A DNA stretch of 64,000 nt from Rhynchopus sp. YZ270_cl-10 (Eukaryota > Euglenozoa > Diplonemea > Diplonemida > Diplonemidae): the NCBI GenBank assembly GCA_964035575.1, contig OZ037925.1, positions 744,001-808,000 on the forward strand, written 5' to 3'. The notes beneath the pieces are model-generated. The model ran no database searches, was not told the origin of the DNA, and worked only from the letters and a program-made list of their open reading frames with translations. Below are positions 50,918 through 61,242 of this stretch, piece by piece (position 1 is the stretch's first letter; every line of letters starts with the position of its first letter). Position numbers and translations under genes: made by a program.

Positions 50918-53101
50918 GGGGTTTCCTTAGGACATGACATGTTTTTGAACGGGTAAGAAGTTCCAAAATAACAGAACGACTCTTCTTCATCTGAACAAGA
51001 TAACACAATAAGCTTTTGCGTTTCTTTTATCGAACAGATTTTATTCTCCGCCCCGTCCTAAAACGTAAACATACTTTCACTCAAAAAAATATTTTATGAT
51101 TCCATGCAATGCTAAAAGGAAACTGAACACCGTACCCCTACTCCCTTGCTTTTCTAGTCTCTATTCTGGGTCGGGTTGGAGCCACACTTCACCGACAGGT
51201 CGAGGTGTGTGCGTTTCACCACAACCTCTCCCTTTTGTCTTTATTGATTTTATTGCTTTATTGTTTGCGGGGGTGTGAAAAAAAGAGGAAAAGTAGTGCG
51301 GTTTCAATTTTTCCTGTCCCTTTTTCTTTCACACGCTGGTTTTTGTTTGCTCATTTTTATCAAAAAGCTATCCCTCCCTCCGCTCCCTGCCTTTTCTCTT
51401 CACATATTATTATGCCCCCTTGGCTTACCTGCTTGACCAGCCGTATAAACTCAGTGGCAACCATGACACAGCTGTTGAGCTGTCTCATGGTTGCTACTGA
51501 GCGGTTCTGCTTTGAGTAATGATCTTGGTTAATCCCTTGGTGACGGATGCCGTAAGGGCTCGTCGTTCATGGGTTAGAGTTCTTGTGGTCTCTTGTGTGG
51601 ATTTGAGTATTTGATGGAAGGTTTTTTTCATACTTCTTTCTCTGTGCTGTTTGCACCCTGTTTGTGCTATTTTCTTTGCTGCATGAAGTCAAAAGAGTCT
51701 GTACCTGTGGTACTTGTCTTAAGATCTTTGATCTCGTGGATTGGACAGAGCACTTATGTGTTCGCCTATCCCGGGAAGTGAGCTTATGGTCTCTTGCAGG
51801 ATAGAGTGCGGGATGCTCTGGTGTCTTTCGTGTTTTCTTTCTCGGTGCTATGTGCATCCTTCGCTCCCCTTGTTACATGAATGTTAGTGAGTCTTTTTCT
51901 TACGCAGTGCTCCTGTGATCTCGTAGTAGATAGAGTACTGGTTGCTTGTTATGTGTTTCACCCCAGTGTGTTTTTCTTACGATAGTCCTGCCACGCTTGA
52001 CATGGCGTTCTAATATCGTTTCTCTGATCCCTCCCTCTGGAGCATGAACACATGCTTCTTTTTGCTCTATCGGCACACAGTCAATCGGTGTGTTGCTCTT
52101 CTTATGTTTCTCTTGTATTTTGGTCATAAAATCAGGAAAATATGCAAATGTCTCAAATTAAAAAAAAAAACCCCCTGCTACCTGTGTTGTCATTATTCCC
52201 CAGTTTCGAGTGCGAAACGTTTCCCCATGCATTGCACGGGAAACAATATGACAAACAGGTGCAAGGTGGTTCCGTGCATATCATAGAACCTGGCACCTTG
52301 TGTGTCTCCCAAAAACCAAAAGCGTTGTGTGCGAAGTTTTGAAGGAAAAATAAAATGTCGGTCAGGACAAACAAAACACAGTGAGGCTAACCTCTTCACA
52401 GAAAGAGGAGAAGTGAGCGAGGTTCAGGAAACAAAGGGGTTTCCTTATGCCACAACATGTTTTGTTGATGCTGCAAAGTAAATAAGGGTAGCAGGTCAGA
52501 CCAGTTTTCCTTTTGAACATGTGTGCACGAGAGGCTTTTTTTTTTTGCGGGTCCTTTTTATGGTGCAGGTGATTTGTTGCGGGTTTATGAGTTTTATTGA
52601 TTGCATGCGTCTGTGAAGAAGACGTTTTGCGCTTTCAACTTTAACCCCGCCCTCATTTTTGTGTTTCCTTTTTGTTGTCTCCGCCACTCTTCCTTGTCTC
52701 TTCGTAGAGTGGCGAAGTTTTAACTTTTATACACAACCACATTTGACGTGACTAAGCAGCGAGAGGCTTAGGGTGCATCTTATCAATGTTTCTTTCTTTT
52801 TGGAAGTCAGACCAGAGTCCCGCGCTTTCACCAGCGCTTCTCCCAAAGGCGAAAGGCGGACAAATGACCCCATTGCAAAGCTCTCCTCCCAACAAAAGTG
52901 CAACATTTTCTCTGAAGAAAAAAAGGGGTAAGAAGAATGTAGTGCATTCTACACTATTCCAAAATAATAAAACAGTGTCTTCTTCATCTTCTTCATCACA
53001 CAATCCATGCCACTTCCCCTCCTTCCGACCTCATTTCCCACCCCTCTCCACAGCACACACAGACACCTTCCCTCCCTCCTCTTCCGCCTTTTTCTAAAGC
53101 A
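50918..53101. other. Spacer with block shared with 60.7-61.3 kb, H module and leader
   Basis: 51310-51850 is repeated at 60690-61245. An H module lies at 52560-52795, then a shortened junction of type I and type II cassettes (52800-52950) and the shared TPR leader. On the minus strand the block can be read as 95-170-codon frames (MHIAPRKKTRKTPEHPALYP in both copies). Confidence 0.5.
51310..51850 (-). repeat. Duplicated block with minus-strand frame, copy 1
   Basis: Shared with 60690-61245. In the second copy the minus-strand frame is open for 168 codons (60736-61242), for example LTALRLITKGLTKIFTQAG and MRQLNSCVMVATEFIRLVKQ; in this copy the frame is open for 96 codons (51567-51857) and differs beyond. 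It also holds three degenerate words like GATCTCGTGGATTGGACAGA / GATAGAGTACTGG that resemble tRNA D-arm or A-box text. Nature unknown. Confidence 0.35.
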
Positions 53102-54217
53102 ATGCAACGTGGTCTCCGCCACCTTGCTCGCTGCGGCGTGAAAACGGTACACACAGCCTCCCGATGGAACGGCACTGCACCACCGCAGCAGCAGCAGCAA
53201 CAGCCACCCACCCCCGAGGAGGTTGCAGAGCACCAGGCGAAGCTTGCAGAGAAGATTGCAACAATCAGGGCTGCACTGGAGGAGGCTGTTGCGAAGGAGC
53301 CCGTATCTCGTGCTGTTGCGGCAGAGAAGTACCGCCTCGCGCACTTCCTTCTTGCCTCTGGAGACAAAGAAGGTGCTGCAATCGAGCTGATGGAAGGGCT
53401 TGCTGTGCAGAAGCAGGTCGAACCGGACACACTTTCCTACGCTCAGAACTGCATTTTTGTTGCAGATACTCTTGGCAAGGAGCTGAAATGCTATGATGAA
53501 GCGATAATGCTGATAAACCATGCACTGGAAATTCATGAAAAACTCATTCCCGAAACGACAGACCCAACGGAACTGTCGAATCTGTACTACAGCATGGCGA
53601 AGGGGGAGATGCAGAAGGATGACTATGATGCGGCAGAAATCTCGTTTGAGAAGTCCTGCAATATTGCGGAAGTGAACCAAACGGATGACACAAAGGGGAT
53701 GCTTGCACTGAAACACCACTCCATTGCTGAACTCTTTCGCGCAAGCAACGAAGGCCGCCGTGCCGCAAAATACTACATGAAGGCAATTCCAGTCCTCGAA
53801 ACCTACGCCCCCGATAATGAACTCACAGCAACCACCATGTGCTGGTACAGCACCCTGGTCCTGGCAGGCACGTTCGAGGGAGTGGAAAACACGGAGACAA
53901 AGAAGGCAACCGAGTTGGATGCGATCAGAATGTGCCACAAAATCTTGGACAAGCAGGTGATCAAGCCCGGGAGCACGCAGGAGGTGATCATCTGCAATGT
54001 CCTGGGGGGGTTGTACCTCAAGCAGGGTCTCTTCACGCGTGCACTTGAGTTTGAAGAACGTGCTCTGAAGATCTGCGATGATGTTGGTGTTGAAGTGCCG
54101 GACGCTGTTATTGTAGATGTCCTGTACGTCTTGGTACTGCTCTACAAGGAGTTAGGCAGAACGGAAGACGCAGAACGAACAGAGGCAAGGATGAAGACCC
54201 TCATGGCAACGGCCTAG
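53102..54217 (+). CDS. TPR-array protein 6, one-module form, 371 aa
   Basis: Presequence-like start, 6 Gln, helical linker, then one TPR module: FLLASGDKEGAAIELMEGLA, MAKGEMQKDDYDAAEISFEK, a shortened helix SCNIAEVNQTDDTKGMLALK, YYMKAIPVLETYAPDNELTA, LKQGLFTRALEFEERALKIC and LLYKELGRTEDAERTEARM. Stops at TAG in the same place as proteins 2 and 7, with the untranslated tail ANPQSVEEKKEEK still readable after it. C-terminal half is almost the same as the first module of protein 7, as expected of recent duplication or gene conversion. The flank after the tail joins a copy of the histone-gene flank block (54325-54625). Confidence 0.82.
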   Translation: MQRGLRHLARCGVKTVHTASRWNGTAPPQQQQQQPPTPEEVAEHQAKLAEKIATIRAALEEAVAKEPVSRAVAAEKYRLAHFLLASGDKEGAAIELMEGLAVQKQVEPDTLSYAQNCIFVADTLGKELKCYDEAIMLINHALEIHEKLIPETTDPTELSNLYYSMAKGEMQKDDYDAAEISFEKSCNIAEVNQTDDTKGMLALKHHSIAELFRASNEGRRAAKYYMKAIPVLETYAPDNELTATTMCWYSTLVLAGTFEGVENTETKKATELDAIRMCHKILDKQVIKPGSTQEVIICNVLGGLYLKQGLFTRALEFEERALKICDDVGVEVPDAVIVDVLYVLVLLYKELGRTEDAERTEARMKTLMATA

Positions 54218-54324
54218 CACGAAACGGCCAACCCCCAAAGTGTGGAGGAGAAGAAAGAGGAGAAGTGAGCGAGGTTCAGGAAACAAAGGGGTGTCGGTAG
54301 TTTGAGCGGATCGGGTTGGTTAGG

Positions 54325-54625
54325 GTTAGATGTTGAAGTTGAGTCATGAGGTTGCAGAAAGGGGGAGTGATTTGATGAGAGCCTTGTTGTCCGGCGAGGT
54401 GTGTTGTACGGTCAACTTCTCTACCGTTGATTCTTGGAGAAACAGCAGTAATGATGTGCATAGCTGTGCGAGATGTCGTGGTTGTGCCTTTTGTTGGGGG
54501 GTGCTATGTAGGTATATCCTCCAGAGAGGTGTGAGGACGGGTCTGTCTAGCTTGAGTGTTGTGAATGCTGTGTATGGCTGTGGGCCCTTCGGTGGGCCAT
54601 GCGAACGTTTAGCAATATTTTTTTC
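54325..54625 (+). repeat. Copy of the histone 3'-flank block
   Basis: About 300 bases matching 34315-34620 (GAGGTTGCAGAAAGGGGGAG, CCGGCGAGGTGTGTTGTACG, GTATATCCTCCAGAGAGGTG). The open frame LMRALLSGEVCCTVNFST is kept in both. It lies directly after the 3' flank of TPR gene 6. Confidence 0.6.
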
Positions 54626-54857
54626 CTTCCTTGAAACGAGAGGCATTCATATTTTTCATATGTTCGAGGCACTGAGTTGTCGTTTTTTGCTCCTTGGTCA
54701 TGCGTTAACGTAGGCCGTAGGGGCCCCTGGTTTAGTCGATCCGCGAGTGATTGAAACAGGGATAAAAACAGGTGCACCGAAAAATCGGTGGAGTCTCCTC
54801 GTGTGTGCGTGGTGCTGACGGTGCCGTTCCTCCCAACAAAAGTGCAGCCTTTGGAGC

Positions 54858-54940
54858 GCCGCTCACCTTTGGGGGGGAACTGTACATCCAGGCGTGAGCA
54901 GATGACCAGACCTGGGCCACACACCAGGATATATACTTGT
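54858..54940 (+). repeat. Duplicated promoter/3'-end block, copy 1
   Basis: 82 bases repeated almost exactly at 55320-55402: GCGCCGCTCACCTTTGGGGG to CCAGGATATATACT. The second copy supplies the TATA-like box of the gene at 55458. Confidence 0.65.
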
Positions 54941-54975
54941 TCTCAAGCAACCTCTCTGCTCCAAACATTGGCTAG

Positions 54976-55362
54976 ACTCTGCACCACACTGACAACAAAA
55001 CGTGGCAAACGTGGCACCCTCAAAATATTATTCTCAACAGGTTCATAGACCTGACCCTCGTCTCCCATATCAACCGCAGGATCTCCTTTCAGAGAGACAA
55101 CGTAAGACGCACCCACACCCTCGCCTATGTTACCTCTTCATCCAAACTGTTTAGTGTTCGCTTTCCGCTTTTCACCCCTCCTCTTACCTGGAGGTTTGGA
55201 ATTGCAAACAACAAAAAATTCAACTCTGAAGAACCCCTGTCACACTGCGCACATGCCTTTCCCTGCACTTCCCCGAGCCCTGTGACCAGCTTCGAGTCGC
55301 AGAGTGACTTCATCGAGTCTGCGCCGCTCACCTTTGGGGGGGAACTGTACATCCAGGCGTGA
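54976..55362 (+). other. Open frame without start Met, possible exon
   Basis: A 128-codon frame opens after TAG at 54973 and runs to TGA at 55362: NKTWQTWHPQNIILNRFIDL, INRRISFQRDNVRRTHTLAY, FNSEEPLSHCAHAF, ending APLTFGGELYIQA. It has no upstream Met, but an acceptor-like CTCAACAG lies at about 55040. The last codons lie in an 82-base block (55320-55402) that is duplicated at 54858-54940 in a frame with the same ending. It could be the last exon of an unrecognised gene or a relic. Confidence 0.3.
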
Positions 55363-55394
55363 GCAGATGACCAGACCTGGGCCACACACCAGGA

Positions 55395-55400
55395 TATATA
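55395..55400 (+). promoter_or_regulatory. TATA-like box
   Basis: TATATA in CCAGGATATATACTT, 58 bases before the ATG of the membrane-protein gene at 55458. A copy without a clear gene lies at 54930-54935. Confidence 0.4.
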
Positions 55401-55457
55401 CTTTCCACACACCACCCCCACAGCCCGACAACAACACCACACACTGCACCAGCAACT

Positions 55458-56015
55458 ATGGGGAACTCGCTCAGCACCCGGTTTGAGGTTCCTGCGGTTC
55501 TGCACGATGTCCTTGGGAACTCGCAGAGTGTGGGCGAACTGACCGCCATTTCGCTGTTCACTGCGTGGGGGACGTACTTCATTCGCAACAGCAGCACGGA
55601 CCTGTCGAACCTGAGGGGGTGGAAGGCCTGGGCTGCGGTGGTGGTCATCGCAGACCTGTTTGCAGGCTGTGTGGGGAACTATTCCAAGGGGACGAACGAC
55701 CACTACCACCGCGACGGGACCAACACGATGCGCTACGTCTTCTACTCGATCCACTTCCACATCGTGGCCCTGGCGTATGTGGCCAACGTTTCGCTGTCAG
55801 AGTCACTCAAGGTGTGGGCCTACACCGTCTCCTCCGGGCTGCTGGTGAACTCGCTGCGCGGCACTGATCTGCAGCCGATTGCGGCAGGGTCGCTGATGGG
55901 AGTGGGGTTGCTCGCCATTCCCGAGATGGAAACACCCAGGTGGTTCCAGTCGATGTCGCTGGTGTACCTCATGAAGGTGGCCCTGAGCTTCTCCCTCGAC
56001 TACCACAGGCAGTAG
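55458..56015 (+). CDS. Multi-pass membrane protein, 185 aa, N-myristoylation-type start
   Basis: Single exon. Begins MGNSLSTRF, a possible N-myristoylation signal. Hydrophobic segments at about residues 27-42 (LTAISLFTAWGTYFI), 55-72 (AWAAVVVIADLFAGCVG), 93-112 (VFYSIHFHIVALAYVANV), 118-132 and 138-155 (IAAGSLMGVGLLAI). A polar loop with GTNDHYHRDGTNTMR holds several His and Asp residues. G/C-rich codon choice differs from the surrounding T-rich DNA. I do not recognise the family. The frame is firm because of its length, composition and the TATA-like box upstream. Confidence 0.7.
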   Translation: MGNSLSTRFEVPAVLHDVLGNSQSVGELTAISLFTAWGTYFIRNSSTDLSNLRGWKAWAAVVVIADLFAGCVGNYSKGTNDHYHRDGTNTMRYVFYSIHFHIVALAYVANVSLSESLKVWAYTVSSGLLVNSLRGTDLQPIAAGSLMGVGLLAIPEMETPRWFQSMSLVYLMKVALSFSLDYHRQ

Positions 56016-58561
56016 TACAGGCAGCGGTTGACCTCCCCCGAATGACGCTGGCGCTGTTGGGCGATGGGTGATTGTCCTCTGTTTGTTCCCGGTCGGACAC
56101 GCACCAAAAAAACCATCTGTGCGAAAGGAAGCAATTCTGTGTCCGGCCTCCGGAACAAAGGCACACCACGGTGTGCTGCTCTGCGGTGTTTCCTCTCCCC
56201 CTTCTTTCTTCTCTTCTAACTGTGTCACCCGCAGAGCCGCACCCCCTGCTCCTGCACAGGCAGGGCATCGTTCACATCCTTCCACCCCTCCCCTGTTCCG
56301 TCTTCTTTTTCTTTTCAGCTGATTTCCCTTTTCTAGTGTTTGTCGACCAGTGGTTGTATCTCGGTAACTGATCATTATTTGAATTCACCACGACTCTTTG
56401 GTCCCTATACATGTCGGTTCTCGGACCTCGTACTTTTTAGGGTTACATGCTTTATGTACTACTTGTATGTAGTTATGTATTTTCCAAGTGGATCCGACAA
56501 CCCGATGTTTTACACCATTTTCTTTTACTTTTAATCCTACCTTTTAGCGAAAAACACTCCCACCCTCCCCAATACAGAAATCTGTTTTTGTCCCCAGACT
56601 GCCCCCCTGTTTTGGATACGGAGTGCCTTTTGTTTTAAATAAAAAGTACATGGGTAGTATCTGGATCCAGATTCCAGGTAATTCCAGAAAAATTCCAGAA
56701 AAATTCCAGGTATTCCAGATCTGGATTTTTTCTGGAATTAGGCTTTTTTACTGGTGTCTTCACGTATGTACCAAGAATTTGTCCATTTTGGCAAAGTGAC
56801 CCCACTACTGGACGGACAGATTCCAAAAATGCAAATGTCGGTGTTTTTGGAAGATGCATATTTCCCGGCTAAAATAACCCGCACAAATTATAAAGTGGAC
56901 CCCCCACTCGTCAAGGACATGTCAATCTTGGCCCCCTCCGGAACACCATGTGATGGAAATTCTAAAAAACCTTTCGTTTATTAGTCTTTGCCATTGTCGC
57001 TGAAGCGCTCACTCCCTCTATCCCCGAGTTCTCTTCCTATTCACATTTACACTGTGTAGAGAGAACAACAAAAACCATGGGGAGGAAACCAAACGCAATG
57101 ATCACGCAAGTGAAAAAGATTGCGGTGAAACAGAGGGAACAGAAAAGGAAGAGGGTAGACAGCAGCAGCAGTTCCAGCGGCAGCAGTGTCAGTGGCAGCG
57201 ACAGCACCATCAGCAGTGGAAGCAGCAGTGTCAAAAACCGAGTGTTTTGTCATCGTCCACACTTCCAGATCGGAATGCGTGTTTGTGTTGCGTGCAGATT
57301 TCTGCTTAAACCCACCTGGAATTACCTGGAATTGACCTGGAATTACTTGGAATCACCTGGAATTAACCTGGAATTGACCTGGAATCACCTGGAATACCTG
57401 GAAAAAACCTGGAATTTCACGAAAAATCTGAGAAACCTGGAATCACCTGGAACTGGATCCAGATACTACCCATGAAAGTAATTTATTGCTTTTATCTATT
57501 CAAAAAAAACATTTATTTATCAAAAATCCCCTGTTCCGTCTTCTGATGAGCGCGGTCGAAGGGCACTTTTCCTGGTCAGGGAGCAGACCGCCGAAACCAG
57601 TTTTTAACTTTTCCTTGTCTTCTTTTTTGAAAAACACGAAAAAAGATTCCTGAAGACCAATTGGTCATGGATCCAAAACACAAAAGCAACAACAAAACAA
57701 AAAAGCAAATAGTACATTTTTAAAGACCACCAAAACAAAAAGAGCACAAAGCAAAAACAACAAGTTTCAGACAAACTCCCCTGTTCCGTCTGGTGTCCTG
57801 GGAACACAAACAGCCACAGGTTGGTCCGCAGTGTGTGGTGCAAGGCGAGAGTACTCGCTCCGTGCGCCTGCACGTACAGCATGATCCTGGCTGGGCTGTC
57901 AGGTGGCTGCCCCATGCCTTCCAAGGGACGAGCGGCCTTTGGGTTGCCCTGTGCGCGCCAGACATGCCGCTGGTGTGCTTCATTGAAGGCAGCCCTCGGC
58001 CCCTCCCTTGTGTGGCGGCATTCATCTGCGAACTGTGCCTGCTTGGTTTCATGCCGTACATCGAACCCCTGTTGTTTTGTGGATGTGTTTCCCTGACGTT
58101 GACCCGACATGCATATCAGCACCAGCAGACCTGCTGGCACCTGCCTCCTATTGCCAATTGCTTGTCCTTGCGGCACCACAGCCTCTCCGCCCTTCTGTTT
58201 CAATGTGCATGGCGTCTCCTGTGCGCCAGTTGCGGCGACTGTGTGATGACGATTTAATCACCACCGAAACCGTAATACATTCTTTTCCCCCTACTGGAAT
58301 AATAATACAAAAAAAAACCGCGCCGCAAAGATGATCAGTAGCAGCAGCGGCAGCAGTGGCAGCAACATTTTCTCTGAAGGAAAAAAGGGGCAAAAAGAAT
58401 GTAGTGCATTCTACACTATTCCAAAATAACAAAACGATCTTCTTCATCTTCTTCATCACACAATCCATGCCACTTCCCCTCCTTCCGACCTCATTTCCCA
58501 CCCCTCTCCACAGCACACACAGACACCTTCCCTCCCTCCTCTTCCGCCTTTTTCTAAAGCA
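56016..58561. other. Spacer with one TIR element and a G/C-rich unassigned stretch
   Basis: Holds the element at 56649-57474. The word CCCCTGTTCCGTCT occurs three times (56293, 57529, 57779). 57780-58200 is G/C-rich and coding-like on the minus strand (199-codon frame 57604-58203, with RHVWRAQGNPKAARPLEGMG and MLYVQAHGASTLALHHTLRT) but the frame ends in T-run translation and no family is recognised. A (CAG)-like run at about 58333-58360 precedes the type II leader. Confidence 0.4.
56649..57474. mobile_element. TIR element with TTCCAGG arrays and 6-bp target duplication
   Basis: Ends CATGGGTAGTATCTGGATCC and the exact inverse. Flanks carry a perfect 6-bp duplication, aaagta, on both sides. 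Inside the ends, ATTCCAGG / CCTGGAAT recurs many times (56670-56735 and 57315-57450). Two short frames in the centre (56754-56984 and 57077-57300, the latter with a serine run) show no transposase features. Length 826 bases. Confidence 0.8.
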
Positions 58562-60418
58562 ATGCAACGTGGTCTCCGCCACCTTGCTCGCTGCGGCGTG
58601 AAAACGGTACACACAGCCTCCCGATGGAACGGCACTGCACCACCGCAGCAGCAGCAGCAACAGCCACCCACCCCCGAGGAGGTTGCAGAGCACCAGGCGA
58701 AGCTTGCAGAGAAGATTGCAACAAGCAGGGCTGCACTGGAGGAGGCTGTTGCGAAGGAGCCCGTATCTCGTGCTGTTGCGGCAGGGAAGTTCCGCCTCGC
58801 GCAATTCCTTCTTGCCTCTGGAGACAAAGAAGGTGCTGGAAGAGAACTGATTGAAGGTCTTGCTGTGCAGAAGCAGGTCGAACCGGACACACTTTCCTAT
58901 GCTAGGTCCTGCTTTTTTGTTGCAAGGGTGCTTGCTGCGGAGTTGAGCCGTCATGATGAAGAGGCAGTGCTGATGAACGAGGCTATTGCAATTCATGAAA
59001 ACACATCCGAGACGACGGACCCAACGGAACTGTCGAAGCTGTACTTCAGCGTGGCGCAGGGGGAGCTGCAGAAGGGGGAGTATGATGCGGCAGAAATCTC
59101 GTTTGAGAAGTGGTGCAAGAATATCGCAGAAATGAACCAAACAGAAGACACAAAGCTGATGCTTGCACACAAACACTGCTCCATTGCTGACCTCTTTCGC
59201 GCAAGCAACGAAGGCCGCCGTGCCGCAAAACACTACATGAAGGCAGTTCCAATCCTCGAGACCTACGCACCCGATGATGAACGCACAGCAAACGCTATGT
59301 ACTGTTACAGCACCCTGGTCCTGGCAGGCACGTTCGAGGGAGTGGAAAACACGGAGACAAAGAAGGCAACCGAGTTGGATGCGATCAGAATGTGCCACAA
59401 AATCTTGGACATGCAGGTGATCAAGCCGGGGAGCACGCAGGAGGTGATCATCTGCAATGTCCTGGGGGGGTTGTACCTCAAGCAGGGTCTCTTCACGCGT
59501 GCGCTTGAGTTTGAAGAACGTGCTCTGGAGATCCAGGATGCTGTTGGAGCGCCGAACACTGTTATTGTAGAAATCCTGTCCGCCTTGGTACCGCTCTACA
59601 AGGAGTTAGGCAGAACGGAAGACGCAGAACGAACAGAGGCAAGGATGAAGACCCTCATGGCAACAGCCCAGGCCAAACATGAAAAGACCAACTCTCAAAG
59701 TGTGGAGAACGAAACGACGGACCCAAAGGAACTGTCGGAGCTGTACTCCACCGTGCTGCAGGAGGAGCTGGAGAATGGAGAGTTTGACGAGGCGGAAATT
59801 TCGTGTGAGAAGTGCTGCAAGAATATCGCGAAAATGTACGAAACGGAGGCAGAGACCAAGCTGATGATTGCACGCCAACACTGTATCCTTGCAGAGCTCT
59901 TCGAAACGAATGGCGAATACCACCGTGCCCTCAAATACAACATGAAGGCGATTCCAGTCTTCGAGACCTACGGACCCGAAGCAGAAGCCACAGCAATACT
60001 GTACTACAGAATTTCCCGTGTCCACGCAGGCATAGCCCAGGGAGAGGAAAACGCAGAAATAAGGAAGTCAGCCGAGTTGGACGCGATCAAAATGTGCCAC
60101 AAAAGCTTGGTCATCACACAGGGGATCAAGCCGGGGAGCAACCGGGCGAGCATCCATGCCCTGTTCTCGGGGAGCAAGAAGGAGGCGGACATCTGCTCTT
60201 TCCTGGGGATGGTGTACCTCATGCAGGGCCTTTCCACACACGCGCTTGAGTTTCTAGAGCGTGCTGTGAAGATCTACGGTGCTGTTGATGTTGGAGTGCC
60301 GGACACTGTTGTTGTAGAAACTGTGTCCGCCTTGGTACTGCTCTACAAGGAGTTAGGCAGAACGGAAGACGCAGAACGAACAGAGGCAAGGATGAAGACC
60401 CTCATGGCAACGGCCTAG
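58562..60418 (+). CDS. TPR-array protein 7, two-module form, 618 aa
   Basis: The longest member. Presequence-like start, 6 Gln, then module 1 with LSRHDEEAVLMNEAIAIHEN, VAQGELQKGEYDAAEISFEK, HYMKAVPILETYAPDDERTA, KQGLFTRALEFEERALEIQD, and module 2 beginning ETTDPKELSELYSTVLQEEL with EFDEAEISCEKCCKNIAKMY, KYNMKAIPVFETYGPEAEAT, and the insert SNRASIHALFSGSKKEAD shared with protein 5. Between modules the sequence AQAKHEKTNSQSVENE equals the C-terminal tail of one-module members, so module 2 was added by fusion at the tail. Stop TAG with the untranslated tail still following. Type II leader upstream. Confidence 0.85.
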   Translation: MQRGLRHLARCGVKTVHTASRWNGTAPPQQQQQQPPTPEEVAEHQAKLAEKIATSRAALEEAVAKEPVSRAVAAGKFRLAQFLLASGDKEGAGRELIEGLAVQKQVEPDTLSYARSCFFVARVLAAELSRHDEEAVLMNEAIAIHENTSETTDPTELSKLYFSVAQGELQKGEYDAAEISFEKWCKNIAEMNQTEDTKLMLAHKHCSIADLFRASNEGRRAAKHYMKAVPILETYAPDDERTANAMYCYSTLVLAGTFEGVENTETKKATELDAIRMCHKILDMQVIKPGSTQEVIICNVLGGLYLKQGLFTRALEFEERALEIQDAVGAPNTVIVEILSALVPLYKELGRTEDAERTEARMKTLMATAQAKHEKTNSQSVENETTDPKELSELYSTVLQEELENGEFDEAEISCEKCCKNIAKMYETEAETKLMIARQHCILAELFETNGEYHRALKYNMKAIPVFETYGPEAEATAILYYRISRVHAGIAQGEENAEIRKSAELDAIKMCHKSLVITQGIKPGSNRASIHALFSGSKKEADICSFLGMVYLMQGLSTHALEFLERAVKIYGAVDVGVPDTVVVETVSALVLLYKELGRTEDAERTEARMKTLMATA

Positions 60419-60735
60419 CACGAAACGGCCAACCCCCAAAGTGTGGAGGAGAAGAAAGAGGAGAAGTGAGCGAGGTTCAGGAAACAAAGGGGTGTCGGTA
60501 GTTTGAATGGATCCAGCACAGGGAACATGAATACCTTAAACGTAACACATCGGACCATGAAATGTAGGCTCTGGAGGATGTCTAAAATGGACATGAACAA
60601 AGCTTATGTTTCTTTTATCGAACAGATTTTGTTCACCGCCCCGTACCTAAAACGTAAGCACCACTTTCAATCAAAAAAAAAAAAAAATCCTGTCCTTTTT
60701 TCTTTCACACGCTGGTTTTTGTTTGCTCATTTTTA

Positions 60736-61242
60736 TCAAAAAGCTATCCCTCCCTCCGCTCCCTGCTTTTTCTCTTCACATATTATTATGCCCCCTTGGC
60801 TTACCTGCTTGACCAGCCGTATAAACTCAGTGGCAACCATGACACAGCTGTTGAGCTGTCTCATGGTTGCTGCTGAGTGTATACTTGGCGGTCCTGCTTG
60901 AGTAAAGATCTTGGTTAATCCCTTGGTGATGAGACGGAGTGCCGTAAGGGCTTGTCGTTCATGGGTTAGAGTTCTTGTGGTCTCTTGTGTGGGTTGAGTA
61001 TTTGATGGAGGTTTTGCCATGCTTCTTTGTGCTGTTTGCACCCTGTTTGTGCTATTTTCTTTGCTGCATGAAGTCAAAAGAGTCTGTACCTGTGGTGCTT
61101 GTCTTAAGATCTTTGATCTCGTGGATTGGACAGAGCACTTATGTGTTCGCCTATCCCGGGAAGTGAGTTTATGGTCTCTTGCAGGATAGAGTGCGGGATG
61201 CTCTGGTGTCTTTCGTGTTTTCTTTCTCGGTGCTATGTGCAC
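60736..61242 (-). other. Minus-strand frame in duplicated block, copy 2
   Basis: A 168-codon open frame with balanced composition: SRDRRTHKCSVQSTRSKILR, QVQTLLTSCSKENSTNRVQT, LTALRLITKGLTKIFTQ, MRQLNSCVMVATEFIRLVKQ. The 51-kb copy is partly open in the same frame. No family recognised; it may be a relic gene or chance in repeated DNA. Confidence 0.3.

Noticed and set aside
54310-54330. Telomere-like GGTTAGGGTTAG
   Set aside because: Only about two units; too short to indicate a telomere or an interstitial telomeric array.
57077-57475. Serine-run frame MGRKPNAMITQVKKIAVKQR
   Set aside because: It runs into the translated CCTGGAATT array of the transposon and has no recognisable domain.
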